Source: Ooceraea biroi
Lineage: Eukaryota; Arthropoda; Insecta; Hymenoptera; Formicidae
DNA: 64,000 nucleotides
Direction: 5' to 3'
Assembly (NCBI RefSeq): GCF_003672135.1
Contig: NC_039510.1
Coordinates: 3,968,001 to 4,032,000 of the forward strand
This document shows, piece after piece, positions 51,691-62,649 of this stretch. Numbering within the stretch: position 1 is the first letter of the stretch; each line of letters starts with the position of its first letter. Made by a program: the position numbers and the translations under genes. The notes beneath the pieces were generated by a model. The model was given only the letters and a program-made list of their open reading frames with translations, was not told the origin of the DNA and did no database searches.

Positions 51691-52677
51691 AAAAAGGGAA
51701 GGAGAAAAAGACGAACGGGGGCGGACAAGCAAAGGAGACAGATGGTGGAAGGCGCGATGGAAGCCCGAAGGGAGAGAACTGCCGGTTCGTACAGCCGACT
51801 AGCAACATCAAAGAGCCATTCAGAAGTTCCCCGTGTCTTTGAGATTTTTCCGTTAAACGAGCTCCACGCGGTTGCCGATTCTTCGCCGGCGGGATAGAAC
51901 GACGAGGATGAAGATGGTAAGCGGCGAGACCGCTGGATATCGATAGGGTCTCATAAAGGTCCGGTCTAACCGGCGAGTTGGCCTTCCGCCGTGCACATTT
52001 TCACCGCGCAAATAACGAAGGGATAGGGAACTGCGGAAGCGAATTTCAAAGAATGAACCCTCGCGGGAGATCGACAAATTGCACGGACCCTGCACCCGTG
52101 AATTTCTAATTAAAGTACAGAAACGAAAATTTTCTCTCCGACACGGCGGGAGGGATCATGGAAAATTAATTACCAAAAATTTATTCGGCTCGGAGCAGTC
52201 GTGTACAGAGTGTAATATTGCAAAAAGTAACGTTCGATAAAATTATTGTTCCGCAACGGAACCACTTCGCAAGCTTAGTCAGAGACACTCGTGTTAATTA
52301 GACGAGAGTAATTTTCATTAATGTTCGTTCAGCTCTCGAACGTTTCCGACGTTAATGGATCGGCAGTGACGAGCGTCTCTATGCGCGATACCGATACCAG
52401 AGTGCATTACTTTACAGCATTCCGCATTAATGCTGTCACTGTAACAGCGCAGTTTGCCGATAGCGCGCGACTCACGCGTCGCCGCCAACGTCGCCGACGG
52501 CATCCGCGAACGCGATGGCATCGAGTATCAAAGCAATTTGCGTAATGAATTTCACTGCGGGGACGGAAAAAAGCCGCCGCACCACCCACCACGCGACGCG
52601 AAACGAAATGTGATTAAGGCCGCTATTGAGTTTCCCATAGTCGCTCGCGTCGCGTGGAACTCCGCTCCATCGCCCGG

Positions 52678-52698
52678 CGTCGCGTCGCGTCGCGTCGC
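52678..52698. repeat. (CGTCG)4 pentanucleotide repeat
   Basis: Four perfect CGTCG units. The same unit recurs at 55653-55677 and, shorter and broken, near 42513-42540. Confidence 0.85.
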
Positions 52699-52739
52699 CT
52701 CACTTACCCGGCCCTCGCTAAGATTTCGTGCGTCAAGCT

Positions 52740-52758
52740 CGACTGAATAATTCAGTCG
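52740..52758. repeat. Near-perfect palindrome, 9-bp arms with 1-nt centre
   Basis: CGACTGAAT and ATTCAGTCG flank a single A at 52749. It lies about 40 bp after a CGTCG repeat and about 45 bp before a GAC/GAA repeat. Confidence 0.7.
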
Positions 52759-52804
52759 CAAAACAAACGATCTTAGGAAGCGTGGCGATATATTGCCCCG
52801 GCCT

Positions 52805-52840
52805 CGACGACGACAACGACGACGAAGACGAAGACGACGG
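52805..52840. repeat. GAC/GAA trinucleotide repeat
   Basis: About 36 bp of GAC, AAC and GAA units, similar to the repeat at 14571. It lies shortly after a CGTCG repeat. Confidence 0.8.
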
Positions 52841-53088
52841 CGGAGAGAGAGATGAGTCTTGTGTACATGTCGCAGCTGCCTGCATTGTGCAGGAAAGTAA
52901 TCATGCTAATGTATTCTCGCTCGGATGTCGCGCTCGATGGGCGGAGAGAGGGCGAGGGCGAGGTGGATTGCGAAGTTTATTCTTAAACACGATTAGCGAT
53001 CCCGAAGGCGTCTCTCCCGGTCTCTCCGGGACCGGGAGGTATTGCCGGGAGAAAGTGAGAGGCATCCTGCGGGGCCTCCTTTAATCTC

Positions 53089-53108
53089 GCTGCTGCTGCT
53101 GCTGCTGC
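53089..53108. repeat. (GCT)6 trinucleotide repeat
   Basis: Six GCT units. Read on the minus strand they encode a poly-alanine run in a spurious frame. Confidence 0.85.
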
Positions 53109-53615
53109 GCCGCGCAAACATCGGATTAACGATTCCGAGGAGACGAGGCTCTGCCAACGTGAGAGAAGCGAGGCGCTCATCTTTTCCTCAGCGTTCTTGT
53201 TGCCGTCACGCCGTACAGAGAAACGAGAGAAAATGGGTAGCACCGCTCCCGGTGTGATGAGGCCGGAACGATCGCGCGCGCGTTCTTTGACGCGCGTTAG
53301 ATCTCGCGATGTCGGGGCTGCGGTTTGCGAATATACGAGGGAAAATATCGAAACTGCACGCAAACGGTATCGGAAACGACAGCGGATTTCTGTCGGCCAC
53401 CGTTGCAATCGCATTGCATCCGTGTGTAAAGGAGGGTCGACGTGTAAAGGAAAGAAACGTGGATAAAGCGAAAAATTAAAGTGTGACGAATGTCGATGCT
53501 GCATGATCGAAGAGATGTTTCGAGACACACCGCGCGATATATCCAGACTTTTCATTAACGGACTGTTTCGTCGCGTCACTCTTTCTGATTTTTAATCTTG
53601 GTGTCTATATGTATC

Positions 53616-53646
53616 GCGTACTGGTTTGCGTACTAGTTTGCGTACC
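53616..53646. repeat. 12-bp tandem repeat, about 2.5 copies
   Basis: The unit gcgtactRgttt appears twice with one base different, then starts a third time. It sits at the edge of the AT-rich region of 53.6-53.9 kb. Confidence 0.7.
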
Positions 53647-54186
53647 ATGCTATGCACTAATATAATATAAAGATAATATAAAAATCTAAAAAAAGCATAA
53701 TATATAATTACGAAATAATTCGTAATAATACTTAAGGATGCTATTTGAATAATATTGCATTAATTATAACGCTACGTATAATATTTCCTTCATAATGTCG
53801 CACAATTATTCATTTCGGTATAATACTCGATATTAATTTTTAATATTAAACAGAAATAGAGGAAAGTCTAATAATGGTTCCGAATGTATAATATAAATTT
53901 TGTATGAGTGCTATTTCTCGTTGTATGCGAACGAAACCGCGTACACGTGATTCTCATGTACAAATGTATTCTGAAATTATCTATTATTTATCGAATAAAT
54001 AAACAGCGTAGCAGATACGAAACTTTCGATATAAATTTAGCCAGCGGCGGATGTGAAAAGCCATATTTGCATGCGCTGAGATTTTATTGAAAAACAGCGA
54101 TGTGAAATTTGCAAGATTCAATGTTGGATGGATGCAACATAGTCTCGAGCATCTCTTCTCGCGGAGTTCGCCTGTACATCTCAAAG

Positions 54187-54212
54187 AGAGAAAGAGAGAG
54201 AGAAAGGGAGAA
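54187..54212. repeat. GA-rich tract
   Basis: An imperfect GA tract of about 26 bp. A second, looser purine-rich segment follows at about 54320-54545. Confidence 0.7.
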
Positions 54213-54783
54213 ACTTCTTAGTATCACCTTATGACCATTAGCAAAGAACGCGGAAAGTCTGGGAAATAGAAACGAGGTGCCTCCTTAAATGCAACGCGTC
54301 GAGACGCTCCGAGTTTTGTACAACGATCGGGAAGAAGACAGAACAAAAGTACAGAATGAAAGAAAGAAGGCAAACCTTCTCTCTGACAGAGGCAGAACGG
54401 CGACGGCGGCGAGGAGGAAGAAAGAGATGAATCCCGACGTTTTAATTCGAGATGGAAAGACTGAATGGCGAAAGAGACGAGAGGAAGAAGACAAGAGACA
54501 GACGCAGGAAGACAGCAAAAGATAGAACGAGAGAGAGAGAAACGGTCGGGTCGGGCGTGCGTTCCAGATTTCTGGAGTCGTTCAATGATATTCCCGAAGA
54601 GAAGGAATGAAGGCGGAGGGCTCCGGATGGCCGCAATGGAGTTGGATTTAGCTGGAGGGCGGATGGCGAACCGAGACGCACGGAGTTGGAAGATGCGGCT
54701 GTGTGCTCTCGAGTCTCATTCTCTCCCTCGCTTCTCCCCTCGCGCTCACCGCCTGTTCCTGTTTCCTCCTTTATCCTTCCTCC

Positions 54784-54789
54784 CTCTCT

Positions 54790-54808
<19 letters not shown>
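54784..54808. repeat. (CT)n microsatellite
   Basis: An uninterrupted CT run of 25 bp within a pyrimidine-rich segment (about 54717-54830). Confidence 0.9.
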
Positions 54809-54820
<12 letters not shown>

Positions 54821-55013
54821 TTCCGTAAGTATGTGTCTATCTACATGCGCGCACGCTATCATGTTATATCGTGCGACCGAATAGTACCCGTGTGCGCCGG
54901 TCGATCTGTATCTGACTCGCCGAGATGCGGCTGACAGGTCCGTGTGGGTTTGTGTGAACCTGGAGCCTGGAAAAATATGGCTCCGTTCGCGAGAAATTGA
55001 GCTGTAGTCTCGT

Positions 55014-55040
55014 CCCTCTCTCTTTCTCTCTCTCATTCTC
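55014..55040. repeat. Imperfect CT tract
   Basis: A CT-rich stretch with a few interruptions, about 200 bp after the longer CT run at 54784. Confidence 0.7.
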
Positions 55041-55652
55041 TTGCCGGCTGATATCAACGCGATTTCGGTGCTGATCGACAGTATCTCCTGCGAAACGGGA
55101 GAATGGCAGGCGAAGTTGACGAGTGAAGGGTTTAATCCTTCGAGTGGAAGGCGTTTGCCCCTTGCACGAATACCCGTCCCGTCATTTTACAGCTGCGAAG
55201 ATCGCTATATTTAACACGGATCGATCCTGATCGAGTACTCGAACGACATTGTTCATTTAACCGTGACTAAACTTCATTTCTCAGATTCTCCTGTTAAAGC
55301 TTCATCATAAAAATATTTCCTAAGGTTCAACATTCGTATTGAAAGACTCGCATGATTTTATACTTTCTGCGGGATCGAACGTCCCTACGCGGATAGGGAG
55401 GATCCAAACGAGTGGTCCTCGAGAAAATCTATCTGGAATTGCTCGCGAGCGTTGTTACTGCACGGCTTCGTCGATTCGCGAAGACCGAAGGAATGATTTG
55501 TATCCTCTTTCCTCATGGGTCTCATTCGGGCCGAGCCGCAATCAACGATTATAATGATCGATCTAAATTCAGCGGCGATCTCGTGGCGCGGCCGACAATT
55601 TATTAACGATCGATTTGCAATGTAAATTCACAGGGAAGCCTCGCCGTGGAAG

Positions 55653-55677
55653 CGTCGCGTCGCGTCGCGTCGCATCG
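55653..55677. repeat. (CGTCG)4 plus one CATCG unit
   Basis: Four perfect CGTCG units followed by one variant. It is a second locus of the pentamer seen at 52678. Confidence 0.85.
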
Positions 55678-57621
55678 CGCCGCGTTTCCAATCGATATCG
55701 ACTTGGGCGACGCGATCATTCCGCCAGTGACGACTATGACTCGCGCGAGTCGCCGATTGGCTGGTCACGTAGTACGAACGTTAATTACGCTTCGGTCCTG
55801 ACTAAGAGAGAACTTTGTTCCCGCGGGGATTAGGACCCTCGCCGGATTCCGGAATCATGCGGCGGCGGTTCCGCCCGGTGTTAACACCAGCACGCCGGAT
55901 ACATACAGAATAGGATGACGGGCTGCTTCGTTACTGCTCGCTCTCGTGACGTCCCTTCTTTCGAGGTCAGACGGGGACCCGCCGGGACGTTATGAACGAC
56001 AATCCGCCGGATTCGCCCAGTCATTGAATTCGCCTGTCCGGGTAATCTTTCTCCCGCTACGTATCGCAAATGCGTTGCTATTTCGTCGCATACATTATTC
56101 AGACATGCTTTTAAGAGTCCTGTCATATTGCCCATTTACAGTATTTACGGATTTATGACGTCCTATGGTCTTTGCAATTTTCATGCTCTCTAGTTCTTTC
56201 ATCTCTTATATTAAATAAATGATCTGTACAATGCAAGTAACGATCGAAAGTCAAGTGCGGGAGAATTATGATCCGCCATATAATGAATCGGCGGATGAAT
56301 CGTGCACGTATAAGATTACGTATGTATGACACGCTGCCTGCTTAGAATTCGCGGGATCGATCATTGCAAAATGGAATACCGCGCGCGGGTGAGAATCAAG
56401 GACCATGAATAAATTTCGTGTGTCTTAGCCCTTAAGAGCCTTAGGCTGGCCTCTGTTGCAGCCGCCGGCGATGCCGCGTAATTGCATAATTTATCGTGGA
56501 CGCAGTGAACCGCGCACTAATGGATTTCCAAAATAAATTTTGATAATCGCTCGAGGCGAGCTGTAGCAACGTGATTAATATTCGAGCCAATCTTGGTGTA
56601 ATGCAGTTTATGCCTATATCGATAAATAATAGAGTTGTAGCCTTGTCGATAGCTGTTACAAATAAATATCAGAAAGCGCGGTGAAATTTTATGCACCTTG
56701 AACAGAAATGATTCAAGAAATAATTATTTGATTAACCTAAAATTAAATTCCTTCTCTCTGCATTATATATCTTTGTTTTCGGGTTTCGCATACAATACAC
56801 ATAGCGCATTAACAATTCATATCATGTATTATCAGCATAACCGCATCAGTGCATACATCGCCGCACGATGAGTGTTTTAGATATTTTACAATTAAATACA
56901 TTCACCTGCCAACGGAATAGCCGTGAATAATAGCGGCTAATTTCGCGATTCATCAAACACGGCACGTTTACTGATTACTCGCAAAATAAATATAGATGTT
57001 TGTAGCCGGATGCGAATTATGGTCGAACCCAGTTTCCGGGGTATTTAATCGGCTCATTTGCTTTCGGTTCATTTTTGACACTTCAGGCTAATGCCTACAT
57101 TCTCATTCATCTCATTCGAACATCGATATATCCGAAATGATGTTCCCCTCTTCATCGCAATGCCCAGACGAGATGTCGGATGAGGTTCGCAATTCGATTC
57201 CTTCGAGTGCTTAATGCACAAATTAGGAATCAAGGGAACACCGAGCCAGCCATGCCGCTCAATTGCATAATTTACCCGATGCTCTCTAATGGATTTCCGG
57301 GACACATTTCGACAGTCCGATGCTCGAAGCAACTCGCGCGATGCAGAAACGCGCAGAGTGCTGGGACCACACGTTACCGCTGGAAGTGCTGCGGAAGAGA
57401 CACGTGCGAGTGCGACGCGTAAATGGGTATTAGCTCTTAAGTGATACAGCGATATGGACGGGGTGTGAAGCAGGTCGTCAACTGGCGTCTGAGAACATGT
57501 CGGTGCTCCGATCGACTGACAAGCAATATACGTCCCCACATCCGCCTTCCTCTCTTCCGATCTTGCTGAAACTTAATGCCACGTCGATATCACCACGTGC
57601 ATAATGAACGCCTATCTGTCG

Positions 57622-57642
57622 GTCGTCTCGCGGCGAGACGAC
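57622..57642. repeat. Near-perfect palindrome, 10-bp arms with 1-nt centre
   Basis: The arm GTCGTCTCGC and its complement GCGAGACGAC are separated by a single G at 57632. It resembles the palindrome at 23973-23991 in its core of GTCTC and GAGAC. Confidence 0.7.
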
Positions 57643-59356
57643 TCTTTATCGTCGCGCTAATTCACCACGAAAAACGTTAAACGCTCGCGCGAGTTTAACC
57701 AAGTCAAGATTAATATGTCCGCCGAGAGACCGGAAGTATACGGCTGCATCGACTGCATTTGCTTAATCTCCCGAACACATATCGCAACGTATCCGAAAAA
57801 TGAAGCGATCGAGCGTGACGCGCGCCTCGTCCAGAGATCACTTCCGCAAACACGTCCCGAGAACCGGTCCTGGGATCCGTTCTGGAGCCGTCTCCTCCAC
57901 TCGGTCTCGTTCTTTCCCGTGCTATATCAGCCGGGATAAACGCGAGTACGACCCTACATAAGACTCTCGGTCGCCTATCTGTTCCGTAACGTATGCGCCG
58001 GATGGATATGCAAAGAAGGCTCGCCTTGCGATCGGCGAGAGGATCGCCGATAGAACGGAATAGGATAGAACGTGGTGGATGGACGAGGCGAGCGACGCAG
58101 AAAGCGAACGGTGAACGAGGAACGAAGTGGCGAGGAGACGCTAGGGGGGGTTGCTTGGGGGTCGTGCGGCGTGTTACAGGTGCCGAGGTGCGAGAGCCTG
58201 CACCGGACGCGGAGGGTGACCGGGGGTAACGCTTCCTCCCCGAGTCGAACGGAATATAGAGTAGCTCCAGCCGGTGAGGCGAGGGTACGTACGTAGGTTC
58301 GGGGGCCGGGGGTTTGCACGAGCGACCCGCAAGTGGCGCGCCATGGACCGGTGCTCTCGTGTGTGCTCAGACGACCCTCTCCTCATCCACATCGGGCTCC
58401 TCGCCATCATCCGTTCTCCACCATTCTCCGACTAAACATCGCGCGGCCGCTTCCCTTTCACCGACGCCGATATCTTTTTAAAAATAGTCCTCGATCGTCT
58501 CGAGTGCTGTAGCGGGTGCGAGCGTAAAATAGGCCGTAAGCGCTAAGAATAAGCCTTTTAGGAAAGCTGTTTTTCTAAATACGACGCTATAATAAAAAAA
58601 GAGATGCTCCCTTACGTGCACTTCGTATCCTGTAAGTGCCCGAGTCGAAATTTTGCGCCTACTTTAATGCTTTTAGCAGTCGTACGAACCTACTGTTAGG
58701 AAAATAGAACCTAGAACTGTTACATTGAAACTCAAACTCCTACAAACAGATGTTAAGACGCTATTTTGACCCTGCAACATTCGGCTATAACCTTGATCGT
58801 AACCTGCTTTGACGCTCTAGCGGCAAAAAAGGAAATTTCGGACATATTTTAGTGTTAAAGTAGTAGCTAAATAGACGCTGAATAACGCCTCAAATGAAGA
58901 ATTCGAGGTTCAATGTAGAACTAGAATTTCGACTCGGGTGAACTCGTATATGGCGTCTACACACGCTCTTTATGGACACTTGGTGTGTGCAAAACGTTTT
59001 TCTAGTCTACGTAGGATGGTACGAAAATATACAGCCGATATCAAAGTTAGAATTATTCTAAGAGTGGGCGTTCGTTGCGAGATTAAATTTATATCGACAC
59101 GTGAATAAAGCAGGTGTAAGCTTACACTCACAATGGAGCGTGCGTTCGAGCGAGTATTTGCAATGCGCTGCATAGACGAAACGAAGCATTCCCTTTTTAT
59201 CGGTATACTCGAGCTTTAAATATAAACTCGTCGAGAGCGTGCTCGCGCTTCAAAGTGCAACGTAATCTGGAAAAAAGGGAATGAGGGGAGTGAGTTCATT
59301 CGTTCTATTAATACATCGGCGAGCGCTGAATTTCCCGTAAGTCTACGTAAGTTTCG

Positions 59357-59371
59357 TTTTTTTTTTTTTTT
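59357..59371. repeat. Poly-T run (15)
   Basis: Fifteen T bases between two gtttcg-type sequences. There is no retroposon body next to it, so it is treated as a simple homopolymer. Confidence 0.85.
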
Positions 59372-62108
59372 GTTTCGTTTCATTCCGTTTCGCAGCATCC
59401 GCTTCGCGATCCGTTGTCCTGTCGCATCGTCGCTTCTCCTCCGGTCGATTCGTCCCCTTCGAGATTTCGAGTGCAACGAAGAGGCCCTGCCATCGATCGG
59501 ATGATGAACGTGCTCGGGACTCGGCGCTTCTCGACTCAGCTCGCGACCCATTTTCCACAAACCGATATCGGTGTTTACGCGTCGCGGATGTTATTTTGTC
59601 GGGTGTGTTTCATCGTTCACGTTGCGCCTGTTGTGTCAAGCCGTGCAAGCAGTTTCCGCACTGCACGCAGTGGAGAACGGGCGAGGGGGAGGGGGGCAAA
59701 TAAATTTGCGCGGCTAAACATTTCAGAATTACACTCGCCTGTAAGCGAACGCGCGTCAGGCCTTTAGGACGTGTGCACGCGCAGTTACTTCTATCTCCCA
59801 GCAAATAGCTCGAACATCACCCTGTTCGCGTAAAGGTAAACTCATCGCGCCGTCCTTTGAAATACGCTCCACAGCGATATTCCTTTAAAGACGTCTTTAC
59901 GTCCGTCCGAGCTTTTCCGCTTATTAGATCTCCGCGCTGCCGGTACGTATAACACCTTTAGTTCCGCCGCTTGCTTCCGATAAACATCGCGATAGACCTT
60001 TTGCATCGCTCGGCCCGTCGATGTGTTTTATTTAAAATAAAGCCGCGCTTTTATAAACCCGCGACATCATGCGATCTTTGAAAGGTCCAAACGTCGAGAA
60101 CGATCGGTTCCCTCCATTCCTCGCATTAAAGTTGCATTAGTCTAAAACGAGGAGCACGTGCAGGGAGATGCGCGCAGAATGTCGTAAAAATAATCGCACG
60201 AGCATTGACATAACGAGGGACGCATAACGCTGATATATCCATCTGGCTTCTCGACGGCGCGCGTGCACCTGTGCACCCCGTGCGTTTACCGCGTCGTTTT
60301 CTCGCATCCACCGTTACCGTAATTACCGCCTATGCGGCGTAAGTCGTCGCTGGAAAGTGCACGTATCTCGCTATAACATCCTGGTCCTCCATGTTACACC
60401 CACTCTTTAACGCTCGTCTCGCCAGCCGGCGAGAGTAACGACGTGCGAGATGCCGTTTGGCGAGCACGTTAAGCCGACATCACGTTAGGCTTTCCGTGGA
60501 TCGATCGTACGTTGGATCATCTCGGATGCGTTCTCCGTTCCAGAATTCTGATATTTTACGACGGGGCATCAGACCAGGGGACTGCTCGCAAGACGCGACA
60601 TAAATTCCTCAAGGCGGATTACGGTATTCCGAACGCCCGCGTTCTGATTCGCTGGCGAATTACGGTAACGAAGCGCAACGGCGCGCGAGAACGTCGGCGT
60701 AGCTACGCTAAATAATTCCGACGCGGCCGCAAACGGCTAACGCGTACCGCTATTGTTGCAGCAGCCTTACGGTCCACGTTGCTGAAACGATTTGTGCAGC
60801 TCCGCTCGAGACCGTTGTTTGCTTAAAGTTTGATCATATGTGTATCCACGCGGTCGCGTTACCGTGCGCGGGAAAATAAATGTCCTCGATCTCGGCGAAA
60901 TTCGAACGAGTGGCCAGCACTCTTGTAACCATTCCGTGTGACAACAACGTTGTGATTCTCTTCTGAGGTCCGATGATTTTGAGTGAAAATATCTAATTTT
61001 GTATAAAAGATGATAGACACTCTTCAACTCGTAATTTATTCACTGTTTTTAGTAAGTTGAGGGCTGTTGCAATATTATTCTGGTACGCTTTTCTGTTCTC
61101 GTAACTGGGAATTAATTCTCAACTAGTACGATGAAATTTCGGTAACGTTACTACCATAACACGATCGGGTTACTGGCCGCAGTAAACAAATGGAGTAATA
61201 ATTCATATCTCAGCGCCGTGTGGAAGGTATAATTCCATTTCCGTAAATTAAATTTCCACAACTTTAGCTTCATTATCTATCTCTCGTCTATTTCGTTTTT
61301 CTCCATTCGATCACTGCACCGGCTAGTTCCAGGTCCGCAGGCGAACATATTCACATGCGAGGCGAAAACCAAACGGAAATTCGGCGTTCCCGTCCAATTG
61401 CCGAGCTCCGTAAAATTCTTGCATAATCAATCGCACCGCGCTACAGAGAGAAAGAGAGAGTCCATTATCGATAATTTCCAAAATTAATTTCGAACAGCAG
61501 GTCTAGCAGAGCCGATAAGCTTCGTGAATATCGCGGCGCATTATTACACGCGAAAATGAAATTCTCTCGCTGCGAGGCTACCTTACGGCGGTGGTGTCTC
61601 TCGTCGTTAACGCTAATCTCTGCGTCGTAAACCGACGCGTCTTCCGGCTTCTTCCGTCCCGTTGGGTAGACATCATCACGTCTTCTCAGCCCCATCGTGC
61701 CTCTTCGTCCCCGATAACGCTACGTAAATATTTGCTGCGCGTGTTAAGGGATGAAAATAATAAGTCGACATCCTCTCTCGAGAGAGAGGGTTTCCTCACT
61801 CGAGTTTAGGAGCGCTCGTAAAGAGGGCGAAGCCGCTTTAAGCGCGCCCACCGCTAAGTAACGTGCTACACCTACACCAGGCGCGACCCTCGGATATCGA
61901 GCGGCACTCATTGTCTCAATTACGTGGAACCCGAACGAGAGCGTGCTCGTTGAACCACGAGGACCACTCGCCTGGCCTCGTGTGCGCCTTCTTCCGGTTT
62001 CTTTGTCGGCATACTGCTCACACGCGCACTCCAGTGTACATCAAGCATGTCGCAGATATTACAGGAACTTGCAAGTGACGATTGAACTCAGTATCAATTA
62101 TCGGAAAA

Positions 62109-62130
62109 TTCGAATTCGACAGAATTCGAA
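62109..62130. repeat. Inverted repeat, 9-bp arms with 4-nt loop
   Basis: TTCGAATTC (62109-62117) and GAATTCGAA (62122-62130) are separated by gaca. Each arm contains a GAATTC core. No gene context. Confidence 0.6.
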
Positions 62131-62624
62131 AAGTCAATTTTAAAGTGTTATTGCCAGCATTAATTCGACAATTTACAACTTGAATTTCAGCATGCCAATT
62201 CTCAAATATGACGGTGACAATTTTTCGAGCACTGTTAATCGCGTTTCCAATTTTTACTTTTGACCCCGTTGATATTCTAGTGTTGATTTTTTTATTTTTA
62301 TTTTATCAGAGCACAGGGGATTTGGGACATTTAATATTTAACCTCGGCTGGAATACCGCAAATGCAGACCCTGCGTACATTGATTATTTATTCTGGATAA
62401 TTCGGCCGGAACGAGTGGCTCGGTACGATGACAGTGGCGCGTGACATTTGGAAATTATGTTCCATATCGAGTGTCTGTTTTAAACTCTTCGTGACACGCG
62501 GCACTTTCGGAGCCGTGAGAGAGATTACACGTGTGTGCACCATGCAACACCGTGACCGTGTCAAATCGCGAATTTAAATAGGTGGCCGCCGGGTCGCGCC
62601 AACCCAGCCATTAAATGCAAAATA

Positions 62625-62649
62625 TCGGAGCGTCGGGTACACGCTCCGA
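62625..62649. repeat. Inverted repeat, 8-bp GC-rich arms with 9-nt loop
   Basis: TCGGAGCG and CGCTCCGA enclose a 9-nt loop. It is a weak hairpin that could be chance in CpG-rich DNA. Confidence 0.5.

Larger units (their letters stand above)
50501..53580. other. Pyrimidine-rich and repeat-rich DNA, no gene seen
   Basis: The plus strand is strongly C/T-rich at about 50780-51080 and again at 51390-51500. This produces long proline/serine frames. Repeats at 51665, 52678, 52805 and 53089 and the palindrome at 52740 also lie here. Confidence 0.5.
53581..57060. other. No gene seen; AT-rich at 53.6-53.9 kb
   Basis: After the AT-rich start come GA/CT tracts (54187, 54784, 55014) and the CGTCG repeat at 55653. 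Nothing protein-like was recognised. Confidence 0.5.

Noticed and set aside
52983..53579. 198-codon minus-strand frame with a poly-alanine run
   Set aside because: The alanine run is just the (GCT)6 repeat read backwards; the rest is arginine-rich and has no recognisable domain.
59357..59371. Poly-A tail of a retroposon
   Set aside because: No retroposon body, promoter boxes or target duplications were seen next to the T run.
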